DNA from: Tetraselmis striata
Lineage: Eukaryota > Chlorophyta > Chlorodendrophyceae > Chlorodendrales > Chlorodendraceae
NCBI GenBank assembly: GCA_006384855.1
Contig: VCJN01001014.1
Span: 1-64,000, forward strand
Direction: 5' to 3'
DNA: 64,000 bases
In this document: positions 23,917-35,046 of the stretch, in pieces
Layout: every line of letters starts with the position of its first letter
How positions within the stretch are numbered: position 1 is the stretch's first letter
The notes under the pieces: generated by a model
The model's database searches: none
The model's input: the letters and a program-made list of their open reading frames with translations, nothing else
What the model was told of the DNA's origin: nothing
Translations under genes and position numbers: made by a program

Positions 23917-26850
23917 GCTCTGGGACTAATGTCTACCTTTGTCTTGATGTCGTCGAGCCCATGCGCATGCATAATACTTCTATGCCGCATTATCCGGGTA
24001 CTATAAGGCGTGCGGCCGTGTAAACCATACCTAGGGCAACAATCTGCGGAGGGGCGCAACAATCTCGGGCTTTACGTAAGCCAATGTGAAGTTCTCAGGC
24101 GAGCACCTTGCTAGCAATCGGATTTTGTCATACAAGTATGCAACAAATACTTGGACAAGGAAAGTGTTCCAGCCGTGTAGGCATTTACTCCTGCCAAAGG
24201 CAACAATCTCCGGTGCAGCACAGCAATCTAGGGCTCGCCGTTGCAAATATGATGTTAGTACATGAGGGTGTGGCTATTTATCTGTGTCTTATCGTCGAGC
24301 CCATGCGCATGCATAATACTTCTGTATGCCGCATTATCCGGGTACTGCAAGGCGTGCAGCCGTAAATGGAGTTAGAACATGCCTAAGGCAACAATCTGCG
24401 GCGGGGCGCAACAATCTAGGGCGTTCAATCCTAAGCCAAAGTGAAGTTCTCGGGCGAGCACCTCGCTAGCAGTCGTACTTTCTCGTCAAGCCTATGCGCT
24501 TTTGTCATACAAGTATGCAACAAATACCCAGACATGGAAGGTGTTTCAGCCGTGTAGGCAGTTACCGCCTGCCGAAGGCAACAATCTGCGGCGCAGCGCA
24601 ACAATCTAGGGCCCGCCGTCGCGAATATGATGTACCTAGATAGGGGGTGTGGCTATCCACGAGTTTCTTGTCGTCGAGCCCCTGCGCATGCATAATACTT
24701 CTGTACGCCGCATTATCCGGGTACTGCAAGGCGTGCAGCCGTGTATGGAGTTAGAACATGCCTACGGCAACAATCTGCGGCGGGGCGCAACAGTCTAGGG
24801 CGTTCAATCCTAAGCCAAACTGAAGTTCTTGGGCGAGCGCCTCGCTAGCAGTCGTACTTTCTCGTCAAGCCTGTGCACTTTTGTCATACAAGTATGCAAC
24901 AAATAGCCGGACATGGAAGGTGTTTCAGCCGTGGAGGCAGTTACCGCATGCCGAAGGCAACAATCTGCGGCGCAGCGCAACAATCTAGGCCTCGCCGTCG
25001 CGAATATGATGTACCTACGGGTGTAACTATCCACGAGTTTCTTGTCGTCGAGCCCATGCGCATGCATAATACTTCTGTATGTCGCATTATCCGGGTACTG
25101 TAAGGCGTGCAGCCGTAAATGGAGTTAGAACATGCCTAAGGCAACAATCTGCGGCGGGGCGCAACAATCTAGGGCGTTCAATCCTAAGCCAAAGTGAAGT
25201 TCTCGGGCGAGCACCTCGCTAGCAGTCGTACTTTCTCGTCAAGCCTATGCGCTTTTGTCATACAAGTATGCAACAAATACCCAGACATGGAAGGTGTTTC
25301 AGCCGTGTAGGCAGTTACCGCCTGCCGAAGGCAACAATCTGCGGCGCAGCGCAACAATCTAGGGCCCGCCGTCGCGAATATGATGTACCTAGATAGGGGG
25401 TGTGGCTATCCACGAGTTTCTTGTCGTCGAGCCCCTGCGCATGCATAATACTTCTGTACGCCGCATTATCCGGGTACTGCAAGGCGTGCAGCCGTGTATG
25501 GAGTTAGAACATGCCTACGGCAACAATCTGCGGCGGGGCGCAACAGTCTAGGGCGTTCAATCCTAAGCCAAACTGAAGTTCTTGGGCGAGCGCCTCGCTA
25601 GCAGTCGTACTTTCTCGTCAAGCCTGTGCACTTTTGTCATACAAGTATGCAACAAATAGCCGGACATGGAAGGTGTTTCAGCCGTGGAGGCAGTTACCGC
25701 ATGCCGAAGGCAACAATCTGCGGCGCAGCGCAACAATCTAGGCCTCGCCGTCGCAAATATGATGTACCTACGGGTGTAACTATCCACGAGTTTCTTGTCG
25801 TCGAGCCCATGCGCATGCATAGTATTTCTATATGCCGCATTATCCGGGTACTGTACGGCTTGCAGCCGTAAATAAATTTAACATATGCCTAAGGCAACAA
25901 TCTGCGACGGGGCGCAACAATCTAGGGCGTTTATATAGTACTAAGCCAAAGTGAAGTTCTCGGGCGAGCACCTCGCTAGCAGTCGTACTTTCTCGTCAAG
26001 CCTATGCGCTTTTGTCATACAAGTATGCAACAAATACCCGGACAAGGACAGTGTTTCAGCCATGTAGGCATTTACCGCCTGCCGAAGGCAAATCTGCGGC
26101 GCAGCGCAACAATCTAGGCCTCGCCGTCGCGAATATGATGTACCTGTAGGGGTGTACCTGTCCACGAGTTTCTTGTCGTGGAGCCCATGCGCATGCATAA
26201 TACTTCTCTATGCCGCATTATCCGGGTACTGTAAGGCGTGCAGCCGTGTATGGATTTAGAACATGCCTAAGGCAACAATTTGCGACGGGGCGCAACAATC
26301 TAGGGCGTTTATATAGTACTAAGCCAAAGTGAAGTTCTCGGGCGAGCACCTCGCTAGCAGTCGTACTTTCTCGTCAAGCCTATGCGCTTTTGTCATCCAA
26401 GTATGCAACAAATACCCGGACAAGGACAGTGTTTCAGCCATGTAGGCATTTACCGCCTGCCGAAGGCAAATCTGCGGCGCAGCGCAACAATCTAGGCCTC
26501 GCCGTCGCGAATATGATGTACCTGTAGGGGTGTGGCTATCCACGAGTTTCTTGTCGTGGAGCCCATGCGCATGCATAATACTTCTGTATGTCGCATTATC
26601 CGGGTACTGTAAGGCGTGCCGCCGTATATGGATATATTAAAACATGCCTACGGCAACAATCTGCGCGCGGCAGGGTGCAACAATCTAAGGTTTTTCGCAA
26701 GCCAACGTGAAGTTCTCGGGCGAGCACCTCGCTAGAAGTTGTACTCTCGTCAACCCTATGCGCTTTTGTCATACAAGTATGCAAGAAATACCCTGACAAG
26801 GGAAGTGTTTCAGCCAGGTAGGCAGTTACCGTGCATGCCTAACGCAACAA
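23917..26850 (-). repeat. sat1 tandem array, reverse orientation (dimer units ~377 bp)
   Basis: The landmark AACATGCC recurs at 24376, 24755, 25129, 25508, 25880, 26260 and 26641, giving dimer units of 372-381 bp. The box CAACAATCTGCGGCG recurs about twice per unit (24389, 24579, 24768, 24958, 25142), so the monomer is about 184-190 bp. The halves align through a diverged stretch (CGTCAAGCC...TGCGC...GCAGCCGTGTA). This is the reverse complement of the array at 12177-13200. Short ~85-codon frames recur with the unit and are not genes. Confidence 0.93.
24376..25881 (-). repeat. 753 bp higher-order duplication inside sat1
   Basis: The two-dimer block 24376-25128 is repeated as 25129-25881 with only a few differences, most of them at the right end. 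The neighbouring dimers are more diverged, so this is a recent duplication of a two-dimer block. Confidence 0.9.
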
Positions 26851-27420
26851 TCCTTACTCGCTACCAGTACTCGCTACCGGTACTGGCACCCTACGATACA
26901 TATGCACGCTACACGCCTACACCCGCCGACATACGACTAGTCGTCGCGACAGGGATCGCGCACAATCTCGGCGGTTGAAGATGAATAATAAAACGGCCCC
27001 ACTGACTGCACTTGATTTTGCTTCGCCTTGCCGTCTCCGGTACTACATACGGGGATACTGGTACCCGCCGCATGTTATCTCGGCCGTAGCCACTGCTTGA
27101 CAACCGCGTGCGACTGCGCCACGGCTGGAAGCGCGCAGGGTTGCCTGCCGCCGCTCATGCAGCCGTGGCGCCGTCAATTGTAGCGTAATACTAGTGATAG
27201 CAGCATGCAAAAAACAATCTGCCGGTGCTGTACCGCGCCCTGACATTGTAGCCAGATTGTAGCCAGATTGTAGCATGCCGTCGTATATCTCTACCACCTA
27301 AGGATCTTGCACGCTACGTACCAGTACCCGCCGCCAAACGATGAGTCGCGACAGGTGAGGGCCACTCGCACAGCAGAATCTCGTTGGCTTAAAATATACT
27401 GTAACTGCCCGCCACAGATT
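26851..27420 (+). repeat. repeat family 3, right group
   Basis: It is marked by TCGTCGCGACAGGG, GCGCACAATCTCGGCGG and GTGGCGCCGTCAATTGTAGCG, matching 23405-23916. A small triplication of GTAGCCAGATT lies near 27250-27270. A second partial unit starts near 27310. No gene. Confidence 0.62.
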
Positions 27421-27719
27421 GCACCCGGTTTCGCTTCGGCGTGCCCGCTTGCGACTACACATAGCGACTATATGTGATATTGTGCAATGCACGGTAGTAA
27501 TAAGGGTACCCGTATTGCATGCTATGTGTATCCACATGATATAATGTCTGTCCATGCAGCGGCATCATACAGTGTAGTTGGGCACTTCATCCATGCAAAT
27601 CGCAGGCTGCTGTGATATAATATCCAAACTCAGGCGGTGGCGCATGAAGGCGTATGGCAAGTGAAGCGGTGGCGTGCCGTTGTAAAAACCGCTGTTGACA
27701 CAATCTACAAAACGCGATC
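27421..27719. other. unclassified low-copy sequence
   Basis: I see no gene, clear repeat or element end here. The composition is less GC-rich than the copia copies. Confidence 0.4.
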
Positions 27720-28345
27720 GTGCCGGGGCAAAGATTCCAGTACTTAAGGCAAGTATGCGAAACCCTAAATTCGTCCTTTTTTCTACAACGAGATTTGGCT
27801 CAGTTTGCTCGGATTAGGGCTCAAAAACAGAGACAAAACACGAGCATCGTGATACAGTACTTTTATGCTCGCGTTTTGGCCCCCTCCCGGGGTGCGTCCA
27901 TGGCTGTAGGCAACATCAGTGATGTAGGCAGCTTTGATCTTGTTGATGAGCTTGCTGTCAATCTGCAATGCGGACATTGCTTACAAATCGGTATGCATTT
28001 GTTCGAGGTTAGCTTCGACCAACTGGTTTTCATATTCAGTCAATGCATAATGCAAGTCAGGGCGGCGAGAGAGAGCATCAGCCTCATTGTCAGCGCCTTT
28101 GCGATATAATATCTGCAACACAGGTTCATCAGTCTGTGGGTTGGCTGCCATGTATGGTGAAATCTCATGTAACCATAGGGCATGGCGCAATGTTTCAATG
28201 TGGCATGGTCAGTTATCCAGCGAAGCGTCGATTTTTCGGCGGTGAGCTTTATTGCGGTACGGGTACCCGTATAGCGCAGCGGATCGGGCCTATAGGTGCA
28301 TGACTAAAGCGCTTATCTACTGGCATGTACTACTAAGAACTATAA

Positions 28346-28381
28346 TCCACCCACCCGCCCGCCCGCCCGCCCGCCCACCCA
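28346..28381 (+). repeat. CCCG-type microsatellite
   Basis: A run of CCCGCCCG tetramers flanked by CCCACC. It is a simple repeat inside the gypsy remnant. Confidence 0.85.
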
Positions 28382-29037
28382 CGGTCCTTAATTACACAGC
28401 CGTCCGATTACGATCTCGCGGTTGGGAGGCTATGAGTACTGGTACTCGCTAGTCGCTGCTGGTAAATAATGGAAAAAACTCTGGTACTTCAAAGCGCTGG
28501 CAATGCAATTGATGGATCTGTAGGCCAGTGACATAGAACCCGTTCTTTCAAAATTTTCTGAAAAATCGACGCATCGCTGATTCAACTGTCACGTTACTTC
28601 ATAACTGTAATACGGCGACTGCCTTCCAAATAGCAGCGCCATTCTTTCAGAGCACATACCACACCCAAGAGCTCTTGGTCATAGGTAGGATGATTCGTCT
28701 GTGCAGCCTACAAAGTCTTTGCATAATAGCTGCAGGGGTGTAAGTGGCCATCATCATTAGACTGGAGCAGAACTGCACCTAAGGCATATTTGCTGGCGTC
28801 AGTAGCCGCTACAAACTCAGCATCTTTGCCGGTGACAGGGCTTGCCAGCACTGGGGACTGGCACAAGGCTTGCTTCAGTTTTACAAATGCAGATTGGCAT
28901 TCAACTGTCCAATCACATATATATTCCTTTCTGGTGAGGGCATACAAAGGTGCTGCAATAGCGGAATAATTGCGCACATAGAGACGGTAAAAATGCAGAA
29001 ACCAAGATATTGTTGGTGATTCTGAACGGTCTTAGGC

Positions 29038-29042
29038 ATGGG
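29038..29042. repeat. target site duplication ATGGG, left of copy E
   Basis: ATGGG precedes the LTR of E and recurs at 42303-42307 after its other LTR. The gypsy sequence is collinear across the pair. Confidence 0.93.
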
Positions 29043-29561
29043 TATTGAAATATGGGCGTGAGGGAAAAGAACGACTGTCTCTTACAACGGGTCGCGCCCT
29101 GCCTTTATACTCCGCACGCCATGGTGCGCACGCCAGCCATTAGCGCATCCGCCACCTTGCGCCATCGCGCGCTGACTGTATTCTCCAGTACTTAACGCAT
29201 ATATGCGAGCCTAAGTATTGGCATTATCTATGTCCGTACAATACAGTATCCGCTGCTGCATCGGCCGATATCCTGCAGTATATTCTGCATCGGCCGATAT
29301 CCTGCAGTATATTCTAGTACTGCATGGCGCCCACCATTGATACTCAGCAGTACCGGAATCTTGATTGTGCTCGCACGGGCGTCCTCGTACTCGAAGATGT
29401 ACAGCCGCTCCGCGATGTACGTCTGCTGCCGGAGATGTACTCGCGTCCTCGTACTCGTAGCCGTACGATCGCTCCGCCGTCTACAGATACTGCTGAGAGT
29501 GTGCAGGCGTCAAGGCTCCAGACAGCCGGTCATACGCCTGCAAGACTGGTATCAAACAACA
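29043..29561 (-). repeat. 3' LTR of copy E (519 bp)
   Basis: This is a two-unit LTR in reverse orientation, with the 29 bp unit duplicated near 29256-29313. The purine tract of E, read on the minus strand, abuts it at about 29562-29572. Confidence 0.92.
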
Positions 29562-29582
29562 CCCCCACTCGCCATGCAGTCA

Positions 29583-32500
29583 TCACGCGCCCAACATCTG
29601 CATGGCGAACTCCGCGTGCTTCAGCCTTCCCAGAGCCTTGGTGAGTGCATCCGCAACCATCTGTGCAGTCGGGCAGTACTCAATTGCCACCTCCCCGCTG
29701 AGCACCTTCTCCCGTGTGAAGTGGTACTTGATGGCGATGTGCTTGCTGCGACCATGGGTCATGGGGTTGCGCGTCAGCGCAATGCAGCTCTGGTTGTCCT
29801 CGAAGATCACTGTGGCCTCGGACTGAGCACAACACAGCTCGCGCAGCAGCTCGCGCAAGAACAGCGCCTCGCACACAGCAGCACACAACGCCATGTACTC
29901 CGCCTCCGCCGTTGACAGCGCCACAGTGGCCTGCAGCTGCGACTTCCAACTCACTGCAGCTCCACAAAGCATGAAGACGAAGCCAGTGGTGGAGCGTCGT
30001 GACACCACGTCTCCAGCCCAGTCGGCGTCGCAGTACCCGTGCAGTAGGCCGTCAGCCTTGCCCCCACTGAAGGTCAACCCCAGGGTTTTGGTACCCTTCA
30101 GGTATTGCAGGACTCGCTTGGCAGCCTGCCAGTGGCGCTCTTCAGGCTTGGCCATCACCCTGCACAACTTGCTCACGGCTTCGGCAATGTCGGGGCGGGT
30201 AGCCACCATCGCGTACAGCAGGCTGCCCACAAGGGCCTGATATGGCATCTCAGCAGCCAACGGCTTGTTGCTACCGGGGACATCGGCACCAACCTCCGCT
30301 GGGGTGCTCACAGCGTAAGCGTCAGCAAGGTTGAACTTGTGCACCATGTCATCAATGTACTTGGCCTGATGCACCTTCAGCGTCGCATTGTCCCAGTCTC
30401 GCTCCACCGCCATGCCTAGCGCCCAGGCACAGACGCCCAAGTCCTTGATGTCAAAGCGGGCGCCTAATGCCGTCTTGAAATCCGCGGCCCATACTGCGTC
30501 CTTGAAGGCAAAGATCATGTCGTCCACGTACACCACCAGGATGCAGATCAACTGCCCACCCTGCCAGTAGACGTAGGCGCCAGGGTCGGACTTGAGCTGC
30601 TGAAACCCGTAGCACACCAAGAACTTATGCAAGGTGTTGTGCCAATTTCGGGGTGATTGCTTCAGCCCGTACAGGCTCTTCAACAAGCGCAAGACCATGG
30701 TCCGCCCTCTCGCATCGTACTGCTCATAGCCAGGCGGCGGCCTCATGTAGATCTCCTCCTCCACTGGAGCATAAAGGAACGCCGTGTCGACATCAACCTG
30801 ATGGATATTCCAACCGTATTGTACTGCAATCGCAAACAGCACTCGGATAGTGGTGAACTTCACGGTCGGTGCAAAAGTCTCTGCATAGTCGATGCCATGT
30901 CGTTGACGGCAGCCTTGGACAACCAGTCGGGCCTTGAAGCGCGCGATACTGCCATCAGCGTTGTATTTGACCTTGAATACCCATTTGCTGGGAATGGCTG
31001 TTCGCTCCTCTGGTAACTCGCACACCACCCACGTGCCCTGCTTCTCCAACGAGTTGAATTCTGACTCTACGGCTTGCGCCCATTGCTCCTTGAACGGTCC
31101 GGACAGGGCCTGCTTGAGCGTGATGGGCTCATCGACACCCTGTGTCACTGCCGCGAATGCGGCGGCCATCATAGCTGCAGCGTCGTCGTTGGGGTTTTCC
31201 GGATGCACGACCCACCATTGCCCAGGAGCTCGGCGAGAACGAGCAGGGTAGGGGTCCCTCTCAGCACGCTGGACTAAAGGTTCCTCTTGCCCGCCATCGT
31301 CGGTTCCCTCGTTCGTCTCCAACTGGGTCAGCTCCAGCGTGGGTTGCTGCGGTCCAAGTTCCAGTTCCTCCGCAGTCAGTGGCTCCTCCTCAATCTCAAG
31401 CTCCTCCTCAACGTCGTCCGTTTCATCCACGACACGCTGGTGAGCCTCGGTTATCTCTTGCAGCCGTGATGCGTCGGACGTGCTGCCAACCCCGCTGTTA
31501 TCGAGAAGTGCCTGGTATTGGGGGAACATCTCAAGGCTTGCAGCAGCATCGCCCCCACTGCCCCCCTTGCTGCTGGAAGCCGCATCACGCCAACCCTCAT
31601 CGAAAATCACATTCCGACTTGCAACCACCCGGCGAGTAGCTGGGTTCCACACTAAGTAGGTGTGAGATTCCTGCCCATAACCAACGAAGACCCCGCGAAA
31701 GGCCTTGGCGTCAAGCTTCCGCTTATTCCCGGCATCCACGTGCACATACGCTGGACAGCCGAACACCCGCAACCCAGCCACATCTGGGGTCTTGCCAGTG
31801 TGACGCCGGTAGGGAACAGAACCGACACCCCGACTGTAGACATTGTTGCGGATGTGCATCGCGGCACAGAAGGCCAGCGCCCAGAACTCACGACCCAGGC
31901 CAGCATGTAGCAGCATAGCCACCGTCATTTCGGACAGAGTAAGCCACATACGCTCCTGCAGACCATTCTGCCATTGGCAGTATGGCGCAGAAAACTCAGG
32001 AACGAAGTGCAGGCCATCGCATGCAGATCGAAAATCCGCACTCTGGAAGACTGAGTCGTTGTCCAATCTCAGGCGAGCTGTACTCTTGTCGTATCCGAAT
32101 CGGGGATGCACGCGCCTGATAGCTCGCACCACCAACAGCAGAGCCCTCGGAGCCTCATCCTTGGACTTCATGAACACCACCCAGCCGTATGCCGAGTAGT
32201 AGTCAGTCATCCCAAACACGTAACGGAACCCGCCAATGGACGTCACACCCACTGGCCCCCAGATGTCAGCTCCAAACTTCTGCAGTGGCCCAGTAGGACG
32301 CTTTGACGCAATGCGCGACCGCGGCTGTTCGTGAGACTTCGCCAACGCGCAACAGTCACAAAACGGCAAGATCTCATCCTTCGCGAACGTGATCCCCGAG
32401 ACGCTCTCCGCAAGCAAACGATCCATGCCTGCAGCATGCAGATGGCCAAGACGTCTGTGCCACAGCAACTTTGACAACTTCCCACAAGCTTGCAGCGCAA

Positions 32501-33599
32501 CAACATCCGCAGGGCTGGGCGCACGCCCGCTCCGTAGTATTCTGCTGCGGAAAGCGTACAAGTTGCTTCCCGGAGCGCGCCCGATAGGGACCGTCATATC
32601 ACGGCCAGCAGAGCGCAAGACCATGGAGTCCCCGTTGGCCGTGTAATGAAACGAAGCGCCACGCTCCTGCGCCAACCGCTGGCTAAACAACCTGCGGTAG
32701 CCATGCTTTGTTTTGCCCGGCAAGTCCGGGACATGCAGAGCCCCACGAAGCACACTGCGTACTTCGCCGCCATCGGCTCGAACAACCATCCAGACCGTCC
32801 CCCGGCCCACCGCCAGACAGCAAATACCCCCCACCTCAACCGGTGGTGCAAGCTGCTCATACTCCACGAAGCTGTCAGAGTCAGCCACCATATGCGGATA
32901 TGCCCCACTGTCCTTCACCCACATGTCCGGGTAGCTTCCGAGATCATCATTCAGCCCCAGCATGCACGCCCCTCGTGCATCGACAATAACACTCGCAAGA
33001 GCAACCGCATCAAGCAAGTAAGCGGAATCAGACTTGGTTACAACACGGGCAGAGCCGCCCATGCCACCAGAGGCACTACCCGCCTCATCATCAGACATGC
33101 CGAAGCAGTCAGACAGCCCAGACAGCGATATGATCTCATCCATGTTGTGGCTGTCCAGGTCATGCTCGCGCTCATTCGCCTGAGCAACAGCACCAGCAGC
33201 CTCAGCCGGCTGCACATCCTCCTCGGACTCATACTCCCCTCCGAAGAGGTCATACAGCAGGGTGCCCGGTTCCGGCGCCCAATCATCCCACTCGCCATCC
33301 AGCAGGGACAGCGCAACGCGCTTTGCAGGTGGGGTGTAACCGGCATTCTCAGCCATGAAAGCAACATGCTCCTCCTCCTCATCAGCAACAAAGGCCGCCG
33401 GTGCCGGGTCCGCAGCAGCTTGACGCCTGTTGCCTCTTGGGCGCTGCGGGCAGTCCCGCTTGAAGTGAGGCCCACCGCACTGCCAGCATCCACCGCGCAG
33501 AGGGGCACCAAGGCGGCGAGGTCCAGATCCATCGCCTGTGGCCAGATGGGCGGAGCGCTTGGTGCCACCACTGGCTATGTAGCCCTCCGCAGATGGCTC
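29583..33599 (-). pseudogene. copia gag-pol of copy E, larger part (fossil)
   Basis: On the minus strand this covers the end of Gag (zinc knuckle), protease, integrase, reverse transcriptase and RNase H up to the common stop at 29583. The upstream Gag part lies at 40197-40822, on the other side of inserted copy F. Cut in two by F, it is a fossil. Confidence 0.9.
33595..33599. repeat. target site duplication GGCTC, left of copy F
   Basis: GGCTC lies at 33595-33599 before copy F and again at 40197-40201 after it. The gag of E is collinear across the pair. Confidence 0.95.
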
Positions 33600-34090
33600 T
33601 GTTGTTTGATACCAGTCTTGCAGGCGTTTGACCGGCTGTCTGGAGCCTTGACGCCTGCACACTCTCAGCAGTATCTGTAGACGGCGGAGCGATCGTACGG
33701 CTACGAGTACGAGGACGCGAGTACATCTCCGGCAGCAGACGTACATCGCGGAGCGGCTGTACATCTACGAGTACGAGGACGCCCGTGCGAGCACAATCAA
33801 GATTCTGGTACTGCTGAGTATCAATGGTGGGCGCCATGCAGTACTAGAATATACTGCAGGATATCGGCCGATGCACCAGCGGATACTGTATTGTACGGAC
33901 ATAGATAATGCCAATACTCAGGCTCGCACATATGCATTAAGTACTGGAGAATACAGTCAGCGCGCGATGGCGCAAGGTGGCGGATGCGCTAATGGGTGGC
34001 GCGCGTACCATGGCGTGCGCGAGTATAAAGGCAGGGCGCGACCCGTTGTAAGAGACAGTCGTTCTTTTCCCTCACGCCCATATTTCAACA
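33600..34090 (+). repeat. 5' LTR of copy F (491 bp, one-unit type)
   Basis: It begins TGTTG, ends CAACA and has a single 29 bp unit. A TATAAAGG box at 34024 lies 60-70 bp before the LTR end. Confidence 0.94.
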
Positions 34091-35046
34091 GGTTAGTTGG
34101 GCCCTCGCTTCCCTTCATCTCCCAAGCCAAGGAGCGGCCTCTGCCAACCACAGGAGCATCACAACCAGGTTCTTCCGCCGCCCCTTGCTGCTGATTCTTG
34201 GGAGGGGACCTGCGCTGTTGGGCTGGGGACTCGAACGACTCGTTTTCGCTCGCTGAGAGCCGAGCGTGGCCGCGAGAAGCGGTGCACTGACGGTGGCAGT
34301 CAGTGGGCGCCCTGGGACGGGGCGTGGGGCTCGTTTGCCTGTGCGACGCGAGGTCGCTGCTCGACACTGGCCTCCCTAGGCAGTGGGCGTCCTGTAGGGG
34401 CGTAGGGGCTGTTTGCCTGTGCAGCTCGACGCTGCTGTCGACCTCTCTCGTTTCGGCTGTGCCTCTCGACGCCTGGGGCCGCGTTCCGACGCCCCTTTCA
34501 GTCTCTCGACGACTCGGGCCGGCTTCGAGTCGTGTCGACTCGTGTGCGCTTGTCGCTCGCCCAGTTAGAGTGTGTCGAGCTGCCTCGCCGGCCACAGGGG
34601 GGGCAGACGGCCTCGTCGAGCGCTCTGTCGTGGTCTTGTGCCAGTGGTATCGACCCTCGTCACGAGGCAGGCAGGTTGCCGAGTTAGCAGCAGTCTGCGA
34701 CCGGAGAACGACGTAGTTTCCGCCGTGTTATAGGCGAATCTACGAGAATCAAAAAGTAGCCGGATTTCCCGGTGGTTTTCCGATTTATCGTAGCCGGTAA
34801 TTTGATTTCCGCGGGGCCGCGGTTGTTTGTTGATTAATCGCGGCCGGTAATTAAAAGTTTGTGCGGCTCCGGTTGTTTTCTCTCCCCAATTTCGAAATTT
34901 TGACCGAGTTTCTCCCTGTTGACCATCTGGTGGGAGAAAGTTGCCACTGCGGCAAGCAGTGGTGGGGGCTTATGGCCCTGTGAGGACCAGACCGCTGACT
35001 TGGCCTCTGTCCCGCTCTGCAGTTGATTTCCATCACTGTGATCATC

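Larger units (their letters stand above)
27720..29042 (-). mobile_element. Ty3/gypsy remnant, left part (reverse transcriptase end, RNase H)
   Basis: On the minus strand, 28708-28977 encodes a gypsy-type connection/RNase H start (an AAPLYALT stretch, then TDASKYALGAVL). 27981-28190 carries the RNase H end with the ADALSRRPD box typical of Ty3/gypsy. It is heavily decayed with many breaks and no recognisable LTR, so it is old. The matching upstream reverse-transcriptase part lies at 42303-42744; copy E split the two. Confidence 0.82.

Noticed and set aside
24810-25067. ~85-codon frames recurring in the sat1 array
   Set aside because: They recur with the satellite period, have no domain and are accidental frames in tandem repeats.
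23917-26850. CRISPR-like spacing of repeats
   Set aside because: Units are ~188/377 bp with diverged repeats throughout. There are no short direct repeats with unique spacers, and the context is eukaryotic.
29583-33764. A long minus-strand frame running from the pol of copy E into the LTR of copy F
   Set aside because: The extension beyond 33599 is chance read-through into an inserted LTR, not a natural fusion protein.
34303-34716. 137-codon frame in the copia leader, repeated in most copies
   Set aside because: It lacks an ATG start (it begins at GTG) and shows no domain. Its repetition reflects copy similarity, not selection that I can show.
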